Assembly: GCF_936943645.1 (NCBI RefSeq)
Contig: NZ_CAKZJO010000053.1
Span: 62,001 to 126,000 of the forward strand
DNA from: an uncultured Bradyrhizobium sp.
Lineage (GTDB): Bacteria; Pseudomonadota; Alphaproteobacteria; Rhizobiales; Xanthobacteraceae
DNA: 64,000 nt
Direction: 5' to 3'
Below, piece by piece: positions 16,482-25,587 of this stretch. The stretch's first letter is position 1. Each line of letters starts with the position of its first letter. Under the pieces are notes generated by a model, which worked only from the letters and a program-made list of their open reading frames with translations, searched no databases and was not told the DNA's origin. Position numbers and translations under genes: made by a program.

Positions 16482-17653
16482 TGTCCGATCCTCGTGGCGC
16501 GCGCGGTGAAGAAGATTCCGGACGGCTTCTGCGCCGGGATCTCCGTCTTCTTCGCAAAAGTGGCGGCGTCATAGACGTCGATGCGGTCGGCATCGCGCAC
16601 CGAGACCCAGACCTCGTTGCCACGCGGGGTAAACTCCATGTGCAGCACAGCCGGGCCGGGCGTCAGGCGGTGAATGACCTTCAGCGTCTCGGTGTCGACG
16701 ATCTCGACCGTGTCGTTGAAGGGGTGCGCGAAATTCACCCAGACATGGCGCCCGTCGGGCCGCGCCACGGCAAACACCGGCTGACCATGGGTCGCAGTGC
16801 GTCCGACCTCGGCGAAGCTGCGGAGATCGACCGCGATCAATTCGTGATGGCCGACGGCGGGAAGCAGCAGCTTGTCGCCGGTCGCGCCCCAGCCTTCCAG
16901 ATGCGGCATCTTGTAGACCGGCAGCGCCTCCTGGCCGCGGCCATAGCCGCCCAGGATGCGCTCGGCCTTCAGCGGCGCGCGCCAGGTGTCGACATGCACG
17001 ACGCCGTCCTCGCCGAACAGGCCCGCAAGATAATGACGGCCGTCGGGCGTGACGTTGCCGTCATAGGGCAGCTTGCCGACATCGGTCAGGCGGGTGATGG
17101 CGGGGGTCTCGACATGGGTGAGATCGGCGATCCAGATCTCGCCGGCGTCATAGAGCGCCCAGGCAAAACGCCGTCCGGGCAGGTCGACCAGCCCGACCGT
17201 CTTCGAGGCCTTGCCGCCCGCACCGATCGCCGGAATGTTGGCGACGAAATCGAGCGTCCTGGCGTCGAAGACTTTCACCCCGCCCGGCTCGTAGTTGGAG
17301 ACCGCGATCAGCGCGCCGTCGTCGGAGATGGCGCCGCCGATCGAATTGCCGGCCTGCACGATGCGCCTCGCGATCGTGCTCGTGAGCATGTCGATCTTGG
17401 TGAGGCCGCCGTCACGTCCGAAGACATAGGCGTAGCGCTGGTCCGGCGAGAACACTGCGGACGCATGCGAGAGATCGCCGAGTCCCTCGACACGACCGAT
17501 CGATTTGCGTTCGGTGGCATCGACGATCAGCACCGAGCCGGTCGCGCGCTCCACCACGAGGCCGAGATTGCCGGTGCCGCGCAGCTCGTCGGCGCGCAAG
17601 AGTCCCGGCATCAGCAGCAGCAGGGCCAGACACCACCGCGCCACGAACCTCAT
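16478..17653 (-). CDS. nirF: NirF, periplasmic heme d1 biosynthesis protein
   Basis: A 391-residue exported beta-propeller related to the d1 domain of NirS but lacking a c-heme site. The signal peptide is MRFVARWCLALLLLMPGLLRADE, and propeller blades are visible (ASAVFSPDQRYAYVFGRDG, GAISDDGALIAVSNYEPGG, VTPDGRHYLAGLFGEDG, MEFTPRGNEVWVSVRD). NirF acts late in heme d1 maturation, binding the cofactor precursor and NirN/NirS. Overlaps of 4 bp with nirC upstream and nirDL downstream show tight coupling. Confidence 0.92.
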   Translation of the reverse strand: MRFVARWCLALLLLMPGLLRADELRGTGNLGLVVERATGSVLIVDATERKSIGRVEGLGDLSHASAVFSPDQRYAYVFGRDGGLTKIDMLTSTIARRIVQAGNSIGGAISDDGALIAVSNYEPGGVKVFDARTLDFVANIPAIGAGGKASKTVGLVDLPGRRFAWALYDAGEIWIADLTHVETPAITRLTDVGKLPYDGNVTPDGRHYLAGLFGEDGVVHVDTWRAPLKAERILGGYGRGQEALPVYKMPHLEGWGATGDKLLLPAVGHHELIAVDLRSFAEVGRTATHGQPVFAVARPDGRHVWVNFAHPFNDTVEIVDTETLKVIHRLTPGPAVLHMEFTPRGNEVWVSVRDADRIDVYDAATFAKKTEIPAQKPSGIFFTARATRIGQ

Positions 17654-17988
17654 GGCAGATCTCCCTGCTGCAGATGCTCCACGATCCAGCGCACGTCGGC
17701 TTCGCTCAGCAACGGACGCCAGGGCGGCATCGGCGTGCCCGGCACGCCGTCGAGGACGATGCTGACGAGTTGCTCGCGGCTCCAGGCGCTCAGATGATCC
17801 GGCGTCAGCGGTTTGCCGAGCCCGCCCTTCAGCGTCAGCCCATGACAGGAGCCGCAGTCCTGCCGCACCAGATTGGCAAGCTTCGTGGCATCGATATCTG
17901 CGTCGCCCGCGGCGGCGGGCCCGATCGCGACGGCCGATGCCAAGGCGACGCTAGGCCACAACTGAAATCGCCTCGCAAATGGCCGCAT
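17650..17988 (-). CDS. nirC: NirC, small cytochrome c (c55x)
   Basis: A 112-residue exported monoheme cytochrome c with CGSCH in VRQDCGSCHGLTLKGGLG and a probable axial Met in GVPGTPMPPW. Size and place between nirE and nirF match NirC, an electron donor for maturation or turnover of cytochrome cd1. Its first 38 bp overlap the 3' end of nirE in another frame, which is longer than the usual 4-bp coupling in this operon. Confidence 0.88.
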   Translation of the reverse strand: MRPFARRFQLWPSVALASAVAIGPAAAGDADIDATKLANLVRQDCGSCHGLTLKGGLGKPLTPDHLSAWSREQLVSIVLDGVPGTPMPPWRPLLSEADVRWIVEHLQQGDLP

Positions 17989-18730
17989 CGTTCCGCGCGC
18001 TCCGTTCCTGAGCGATTCCTGCGACCTTTCCGATGATGAAAAGGACGGGACCGCTGAAGGAGGCGTCTTTCAGAGCGACCGGAAGCGCCTCCAGAGGCGT
18101 ACATACTCGGCTTTCCTGCGACGTCGTACCTTGACACACCGCAAGCACCGGCGTGGTTCCCGGCAGACCCTGCGCGATCAGGTTGCGGACGATCTCGTCG
18201 ATATTGGCAAGGCCCATATAGACGACCAGCGTCGTGTCGGGATCGGCGAGGCTCTTCCAGTCGAGATCGAGCGGCTCGTTGGCCTTGCGATGCCCGGTCA
18301 CATAGCGCACGCCGGAGGCGAGGCCGCGATGCGTCAGCGGCATCCGCGCCGCTGCGGCGCAGCCTTGCGCCGCGGTGATTCCCGGCACCACTTCATAGGG
18401 AATGCCTGCCTGATCGAGCTCGGCCGCCTCCTCCGAGCCGCGCCCGAAAATGAAGGGGTCGCCGCCCTTGAGCCGGACCACCGTGCGGCCGGCGCGCGCC
18501 AGGCGGACCAGCATCTCGTTGATTTCGTCCTGCGGCACGGGGTGATACGCCGCCTGCTTGCCGACATTGATCTGCAGCACCCCGTCCGCAATCGTCGCCA
18601 GGATGCTCGGCGGCACCAGGCGATCATAGACGACGACGTCGGCCTCGCGAAGAGCGCGGACCGCCTTCAGCGTGAGCAGCTCGGGATCACCGGGACCGGC
18701 GCCGACGAGATAGACCTTTCCAACAGCCAT
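17951..18730 (-). CDS. nirE: NirE, uroporphyrinogen-III C-methyltransferase
   Basis: A 259-residue SUMT. Family motifs are complete: VYLVGAGPGDPELLTLKA at the start, VYDRLVPP, VRLKGGDPFIFGRGSEE and VVPGITAAQGCAAAARMPLTHR. It makes precorrin-2, the first committed step to siroheme and heme d1. The ATG at 18730 begins the conserved core; an upstream in-frame extension to 18799 lacks family similarity. It follows nirS after 74 bp. There is no fused CysG dehydrogenase/ferrochelatase domain, so those steps need other proteins such as the cbiX-like one here. Confidence 0.93.
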   Translation of the reverse strand: MAVGKVYLVGAGPGDPELLTLKAVRALREADVVVYDRLVPPSILATIADGVLQINVGKQAAYHPVPQDEINEMLVRLARAGRTVVRLKGGDPFIFGRGSEEAAELDQAGIPYEVVPGITAAQGCAAAARMPLTHRGLASGVRYVTGHRKANEPLDLDWKSLADPDTTLVVYMGLANIDEIVRNLIAQGLPGTTPVLAVCQGTTSQESRVCTPLEALPVALKDASFSGPVLFIIGKVAGIAQERSARNDAAICEAISVVA

Positions 18731-18804
18731 GATGCGCTCCGCCGAAAACCATCGCGAAAAGGCTGGCTGGTGCGGCGATCGCTCGCCGCACCAGTCCATG
18801 CTTG

Positions 18805-20616
<1,812 letters not shown>

Positions 20617-20643
20617 TTATGCAGGGATTTCGAGGAATTCTCC

Positions 20644-20657
20644 TTGACCGCGGTTAA
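20644..20657. promoter_or_regulatory. FNR/Dnr-type box in nirS-nirI gap, proximal to nirS
   Basis: TTGACCGCGGTTAA fits the TTGAY-N4-RTYAA-type dyad with one deviating position in the right arm. The centre is 68 bp from the nirS ATG and 63 bp from the nirI ATG, right for a site near -41.5 of either gene. Confidence 0.6.
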
Positions 20658-20665
20658 TCGCAACA

Positions 20666-20679
20666 TTGATCCACCTCAA
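20666..20679. promoter_or_regulatory. Second FNR/Dnr-type box in nirS-nirI gap
   Basis: TTGATCCACCTCAA has a perfect left arm and a one-mismatch right arm. Its centre is 22 bp from that of the neighbouring box, about two helical turns, so two dimers could bind the same DNA face. Confidence 0.62.
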
Positions 20680-20713
20680 TGCGCTAGCCCCGTAACGCTG
20701 CCTGATCCGTCGC

Positions 20714-22792
20714 ATGCGATCGTCTGGAATCATCTCCGCCGCTGTACGGCATGTCCTGTCCGCACTGGCGGCGCTCTCCGTGATGTTTTGCAGCGCACAC
20801 GCAGCCGACCTCGGCATCGCCGCCAAGTTCTTCTCCGAGCCCGTCACGATCGACCGTGCCGATGGCAAGCCTCCGGCAGCTTTGGTGCGGGCTGCGGACG
20901 GACGCGTGCTCGGCTACGCCTTTTCAAGCCTCGATGTCTCGGGCTCCGTCGGCTATGCGGGCCGGCCGCTCGATATCGTCGCGGCGGTGACGCCCGACGG
21001 CATTGTCGCCGGCGCCGAGATCGTCGCGCATGAAGAACCGATCCTCGTGATCGGAATTCCCCGCGACGCGCTCGCCGCCTATGTCGCCAGTTTCCGCGGC
21101 TTCGACGTGCGCGGCGGCACCACGCTCACATCCGCCGGTGAGTCCGCGCGCGGCCCGCACGCCGTCGCCGGCGCGACCATCACGAGCACCGTGATTCGCG
21201 ATGCGATCGTGCGCTCGGCGCGCGCCGTGCTGCGCAGCCGGACAAGCAGGCCGGAGCGGGCGGCACGGCTCGACCGTGAAACGCTGCGCCGTCTGTCCTG
21301 GTCTTCGCTGCTCGCGGAGGGCGCCGTGCAGAGGCGGCTCGTGAGTCGCGGCGAAGCGGCAAAGCTGCTCGGCACGCGCGACAACGAACCCGACAAGGCC
21401 TTCATCGATCTCTGGATGGCGCTCGCCACCCCGCCGCCGATCGGCGAGAGCCTGCTCGGCCAGCGCATTTACGAGAGCGAGACGGCGAAGATCGGCCCCG
21501 AGGACGATCTGCTCCTGATCGGCGCATCCGGACTCTATTCGTTCAAGGGCACGGAGTGGCGCCAGGCCGGGACCTTTACCCGGATCGAGATCGTCCAGGG
21601 CTCGCGAACGCTGCGTCTCAAGCCCGCCGATCATACGGCGGTGGAGTCGCTGCACGCAGCCGGCGCGCCGGAGCTGCGCGAGATCGCGGTGTTTCGCATC
21701 CCGCAAGCGAGCGGCTTCGACTCGACCAAGCCGTTCCGGCTCGACGTCGATCTCGGCGCCGGCGCCGCGCCGAGCGGTCCCGCATTGGTCTCGCTCGACT
21801 ATCGCATTCCCGAGCGTTACCTGATCGCCGCGCCCGCCGAGCCGCCCGCGGCATCGACGACGGCCGCCCCCACTCCGGTGCAGACGGTGTGGCAAGAGAT
21901 CTGGTGGGCGCGACGATACGAGATCGGCGTGCTCGGCGCGATGCTGACGGTGCTGGCGGCCATCCTGATCTTCCAGGACACCGTGACGGCCCATGGCGTG
22001 TTCTACTATCGGCTACGAACAGCCTATCTGCTCACGACGCTGGTGTTCCTCGGCTTCATCGCCAACGCGCAGCTCTCGGTCGTCAACGTCCTGACCTTCA
22101 TCCACGCCCTGCTCTCCGGCTTCCGCTGGGAGCTTTTCCTGCTCGATCCCCTGGTGTTCCTGCTCTGGAGCTTCGTCGCCTTCAGCATGCTGTTCTGGGG
22201 CCGCGGCGTGTTCTGCGGCTGGCTCTGCCCGTTCGGCACGTTGCAGGAGCTGACCAATCAGCTTGCGCGCCGGCTCGGCATCAAGCAGATCGAAATCCCG
22301 TTCGGGCTGCACGAGCGCCTGTGGATGATCAAATATGTCGTCTTCGTCGCCATCCTGGCGATCTCGCTGCGCTCGATCCTGACCGCCTTCCAGCTCGCGG
22401 AGGTCGAGCCGTTCAAGACCGCGATCACCATGAAGTTCCTGCGGGAATGGCCATTCGGCGTCTACGCCGGATTGCTGCTGCTCGCGGGCCTGTTCGTCGA
22501 GCGCTTCTACTGCCGCTACCTCTGCCCGCTCGGCGCGGCGCTGGCGATCCCCGCCCGGATGCGGATGTTCGAATGGCTCAAGCGTTACCGCGAATGCGGC
22601 GCGGAATGCCATGTCTGCGCACGGCGCTGCACCGTGCAGGCGATCCACCCGCTCGGCCAGATCAACCCCAATGAATGCATCTATTGCCTGAAGTGCCAGG
22701 CCAATTATTTCGACCAGGACGTCTGCCTGCACCTGAAGAAGCGCGCACAGCGGCGTCAGCCGTTGCCGCCAGCGCCTTCCAAGCCGTCGTGA
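20714..22792 (+). CDS. nirI: NirI/NosR-family flavo-iron-sulfur membrane protein
   Basis: A 692-residue protein with signal peptide (to about 30), a periplasmic FMN-binding domain ending in AVAGATITSTV where Thr155 is the expected covalent FMN site, then a polytopic membrane part from about residue 400. Membrane-linked cysteine motifs CGWLCPFGT and CRYLCPLGAA, and a C-terminal ferredoxin-like set (CGAECHVCARRC, NECIYCLKCQ), complete the NosR/NirI plan. NirI is chosen over NosR because nirS is divergent and an apbE-type gene follows; no nosZ is in the window. It supports nirS expression or electron supply. Confidence 0.9.
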   Translation: MRSSGIISAAVRHVLSALAALSVMFCSAHAADLGIAAKFFSEPVTIDRADGKPPAALVRAADGRVLGYAFSSLDVSGSVGYAGRPLDIVAAVTPDGIVAGAEIVAHEEPILVIGIPRDALAAYVASFRGFDVRGGTTLTSAGESARGPHAVAGATITSTVIRDAIVRSARAVLRSRTSRPERAARLDRETLRRLSWSSLLAEGAVQRRLVSRGEAAKLLGTRDNEPDKAFIDLWMALATPPPIGESLLGQRIYESETAKIGPEDDLLLIGASGLYSFKGTEWRQAGTFTRIEIVQGSRTLRLKPADHTAVESLHAAGAPELREIAVFRIPQASGFDSTKPFRLDVDLGAGAAPSGPALVSLDYRIPERYLIAAPAEPPAASTTAAPTPVQTVWQEIWWARRYEIGVLGAMLTVLAAILIFQDTVTAHGVFYYRLRTAYLLTTLVFLGFIANAQLSVVNVLTFIHALLSGFRWELFLLDPLVFLLWSFVAFSMLFWGRGVFCGWLCPFGTLQELTNQLARRLGIKQIEIPFGLHERLWMIKYVVFVAILAISLRSILTAFQLAEVEPFKTAITMKFLREWPFGVYAGLLLLAGLFVERFYCRYLCPLGAALAIPARMRMFEWLKRYRECGAECHVCARRCTVQAIHPLGQINPNECIYCLKCQANYFDQDVCLHLKKRAQRRQPLPPAPSKPS

Positions 22793-22801
22793 GGAAATGC
22801 G

Positions 22802-23791
22802 ATGCTTCCTGATCGTCCGACACGCCGTCGCGCCATCACGATCTTCGCATCGGCCGCTGCGGTCGCCATCGCGGGTCCCGCCAGTCCGGCCCGGACCGAT
22901 TTCGAATGGCGCGGCACGGCGATGTGCGCCGATGCGTGCATCCTGTTCAACGATATCGAACCGGCAAAAGCCAAGGGAATTGCCTCGCTGGTCGAGACGG
23001 AGATCGACCGCCTGGAAAACGAACTGAGCCTGTTTCGATCCGGATCGGGGCTGTGCAGGCTCAATCGCGACGGCGCGCTCACCGCGCCGGGCGGCGATCT
23101 GCGTCGCGCATTGACGCTGGCGCTCGAGATCGCAGCCGTCACGAACGGCCTGTTCGACCCGACCGTGCAGGCGCTGTGGGAAGCCCATGTCGACTGGTTC
23201 GCGGACAGGAGCCACACCGGCCTGCCGCCGCAAGCACTCATCGTCCGCGCACGGCAGGCCGTCGACTGGCGGACTGTCAGGATCGAGCCTGATTCAATTC
23301 GCCTCGGCGACAACCAGCGTCTGACGCTCAATGGTCTTGGCCAGGGTTACGTCACCGACCGCGTGGCGGACATGCTGGCGGCGATGGGCTTCACCAACAT
23401 CCTGGTCGATCTCGGAGAGATGCGGGCGATTGCCCCGCGCCGCGACGGATCGCCATGGCTGATCGCGCGCAGCGGCGCCGCCCCGCTGCAGCTGGCGGAC
23501 GGTGCTCTTGCCACGTCAGAAGGCTCGGGCTGCGTGCTCGGTGCTGATGGCGCGGCACACCATCTGTTCGATCCGCGCAGCGGCCGCAGCGCGGGTCATT
23601 GGCGCACCATCACCGTGCACCATCGCTCGGCCGCAATGGCCGACGCCTTGTCGACGGCACTCTCCATCGCATCGGCGGATGAGATTCAGGCATTGCTGCC
23701 CCGGCTGCGCGGCACGGCGATCTGGGCCACCGATCCGGCAGGGCATCGTTCAACCTGGGCCGCCGGCCCGCGCGACGGCATCGTCGGCTGA
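22802..23791 (+). CDS. nirX: NirX, ApbE-family FAD:protein FMN transferase
   Basis: A 329-residue exported flavin transferase (signal with RRRAITIFASAAAVAIAG). ApbE core motifs are visible: ENELSLFRSGSGLCRLNRDG, LNGLGQGYVTDRVADML, ILVDLGEMRAI and HHLFDPRSGRSA. It attaches FMN to the Thr of its neighbour NirI, 9 bp upstream. In Paracoccus the order is nirX-nirI; here it is nirI-nirX. Confidence 0.9.
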   Translation: MLPDRPTRRRAITIFASAAAVAIAGPASPARTDFEWRGTAMCADACILFNDIEPAKAKGIASLVETEIDRLENELSLFRSGSGLCRLNRDGALTAPGGDLRRALTLALEIAAVTNGLFDPTVQALWEAHVDWFADRSHTGLPPQALIVRARQAVDWRTVRIEPDSIRLGDNQRLTLNGLGQGYVTDRVADMLAAMGFTNILVDLGEMRAIAPRRDGSPWLIARSGAAPLQLADGALATSEGSGCVLGADGAAHHLFDPRSGRSAGHWRTITVHHRSAAMADALSTALSIASADEIQALLPRLRGTAIWATDPAGHRSTWAAGPRDGIVG

Positions 23792-23867
23792 GCGACGATG
23801 CACGCCGAGAAAGCGCGTGAGCGCCGTCTCGAAGGACGAGGCGCGCGCTCAGTTTGGACAAGTCAGC

Positions 23868-24251
23868 TTACTTGGTCTTGCCCTCGCCGTCGTACTGCTT
23901 GAGGAAGGCCCAGAGATTCTTGGCCTCGGCTTCGTTCTTGATGCCGGCGAAGGCCATCTTGGTGTTGGGCACCTTGGCCTTCGGATCCTTGATGTAGTCG
24001 AGGAAGCTCGCTTCATCCCAGGTGATGCCGGAATTCTTGTTGGCATCCGAATAATTGTAGCCGGCAACCGATCCCGATTTGCGGCCGTCGAGACCGTTGA
24101 GCACCGGCCCAACCTTGTTCTTGGCGGTCGCGCCGACGTCGTGGCAGCTGGCGCATTTCTTGAAAGCAGTGGCGCCCGCCGTCACGTCCTGCGCGTAAGC
24201 TGCGCTGCTCGAGACCGCGGCGACTGCAAATGCGATCAAAACACGCTTCAT
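23868..24251 (-). CDS. Periplasmic cytochrome c (c2/c550 type)
   Basis: A 127-residue class I cytochrome c. Signal peptide MKRVLIAFAVAAVSSSAAYAQ, heme site CASCH in AFKKCASCHDVGATAKNKVGP, and axial Met in NTKMAFAGIKNEAEAKNLWAFL. AGGAGA lies 9 bp before the ATG. It is the likely soluble electron carrier to NirS and a possible acceptor for SoxAX and SoxCD, giving a physical link between the two pathways in this window. It lies downstream of dnr, separated by a terminator, so it has its own promoter. Confidence 0.92.
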   Translation of the reverse strand: MKRVLIAFAVAAVSSSAAYAQDVTAGATAFKKCASCHDVGATAKNKVGPVLNGLDGRKSGSVAGYNYSDANKNSGITWDEASFLDYIKDPKAKVPNTKMAFAGIKNEAEAKNLWAFLKQYDGEGKTK

Positions 24252-24313
24252 TTCATCGTCTCCTGTTTGAATGAAACTGGTCGGGCTACGCCGCGGATAG
24301 GCCGGCGCGGAGG

Positions 24314-24343
24314 GTAAAAAAGAAAGGCCGGCGTTTGCCGGGC
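24314..24343 (-). terminator. Rho-independent terminator of the dnr gene
   Basis: Read on the minus strand, a stem GCCCGGC / GCCGGCC with an AAAC loop (24327-24343) is followed by a T-rich run (TTTCTTTTTT, down to about 24315). It begins 13 bp after the dnr stop. Confidence 0.82.
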
Positions 24344-24355
24344 TTTGGAGAAGGA

Positions 24356-25138
24356 TCAAGCCGGCACCGATTTCGCCTCGGGTCGGATCGCGCGCGGCGC
24401 CGGCGGCTGCGCGCACATCATCCGGGGTTTCACGGGGCAGCGGGCACTGATGCGATCGCAGGCCACGAGCTTGCAGAGCTGGGCCATGTCGCGCACCACC
24501 ACGTTGGAGGCGCGCACGTCGACACCCACCGTGCGCAACTTGGCGAACACACGCGAGAGCGACTCCGGCTTCAGCCCCAGCCTGCCTGCGATCAACGATT
24601 TGTCGTAAGGTAGCGTGATCGTGCATGGCCCCTTGGTCCGCGGCGCCAGCGAGGCGAGAAACTCGGCCACACGCTGCGTCGCGCTCTGCGCCATCAATTG
24701 TTCGATCTGCTGAACCATGCGGTGCAGATGCTGCGAGGTCGAAGCGATCATCGCGATCGCAACATCCGGCATCTGGCGAATGCAGGCGATGACGTGGTCA
24801 GCCGGAATGACCATCACCCGGGCCGAGGTGACGGCACTGGCGGTAGCGGGATAGCGGCCGGAGGTAAATGTCACCGCCTCAGCGAGGCTCTCGCCCCTGG
24901 TGACGACGTTGAGCACGGCCTCGTCCCCGGCAGGGGTGACGCGGTACAGCTTGATCCAGCCGTCCAGGACGACAAAGAAAGCCTGGGCCGGCTCGCCCTG
25001 GCGAAACAGCGTATGGCCGGGACGGAGATTGAAGATGCTGGCAGGCCCCAGCAAGACCGCAAGTGCTTGCGGATCAAGCCCGCTGAAAACCGGTATTTCA
25101 GCGGCGATCTCAAGATCAACCGGAGTGGGCGCCATCAT
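24356..25138 (-). CDS. dnr: Dnr-type Crp/Fnr transcription regulator
   Basis: A 260-residue regulator from ATG 25138. It has an N-terminal cyclic-nucleotide-binding fold (FSGLDPQALAVLLG, LFRQGEPAQAFFVVLDGWIKLYR) and a C-terminal helix-turn-helix with the E-SR specificity motif of FNR/FixK readers (LGLKPESLSRVFAKLR). It lacks the N-terminal FNR cysteine cluster, as Dnr/NnrR do; these respond to NO. A cysteine-rich tail (LCKLVACDRISARCPVKPRMMC) is unusual. An FNR-type box lies 67 bp upstream, so autoregulation or FixK control is likely. The nir boxes are its probable targets. Confidence 0.85.
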   Translation of the reverse strand: MMAPTPVDLEIAAEIPVFSGLDPQALAVLLGPASIFNLRPGHTLFRQGEPAQAFFVVLDGWIKLYRVTPAGDEAVLNVVTRGESLAEAVTFTSGRYPATASAVTSARVMVIPADHVIACIRQMPDVAIAMIASTSQHLHRMVQQIEQLMAQSATQRVAEFLASLAPRTKGPCTITLPYDKSLIAGRLGLKPESLSRVFAKLRTVGVDVRASNVVVRDMAQLCKLVACDRISARCPVKPRMMCAQPPAPRAIRPEAKSVPA

Positions 25139-25198
25139 CGTCTCATCCCTGATGTTTGATCTTGCTGCCTGACTATTGATCATTCATCGCGACATATT

Positions 25199-25212
25199 TT
25201 GAGCTGGATCAA
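25199..25212. promoter_or_regulatory. FNR/FixK/Dnr-type box upstream of dnr
   Basis: TTGAGCTGGATCAA; right arm perfect, left arm with one change. The centre is 67 bp upstream of the dnr ATG. Confidence 0.6.
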
Positions 25213-25587
25213 TTCCGCCGAAGCGTCCGCCTCGGCCGGCTCTCCATCAACAGGATGCGATTGCACGTCGGAGCACCCGCGATGCAACAATCGACCTATT
25301 TCGATCCAAAACTCTTTGTGGAAGCGCAAACTCTTGCGCGGTCGCGACGAATTGCCCGCCACCGCTAACGGGATTCGTTTTCGCGCAAGGTGACGCGAGA
25401 TGGGATCGTGACGCTGCGAGCCGCGGACGCCACCGGCGAATCATGTCCAACGCGATCCGCGAGCGCGTGCGTGTGGATCCGCGCGATCGCAGGACAGCTC
25501 ATCGTCGGTCCGTTGTCGGACAGGCCTCCTGCAAACCTAGGAGGCGACCACGCGCGATTCCCGCAGCGACCCGCGGCTCGGGTAAAC
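25213..25587. other. Gene-free stretch between dnr and the TonB receptor, with one hairpin
   Basis: No credible gene on either strand. A 7-bp stem GCCTCCT / AGGAGGC with an 8-base loop lies at 25524-25545, about 43 bp past the stop of the TonB receptor gene. It could end that transcript but has no T-run. Confidence 0.45.

Noticed and set aside
23792..23867. Hairpin between nirX and the cytochrome gene as a terminator
   Set aside because: The stem is interrupted and there is no T-run on either strand; too weak to report as a feature.
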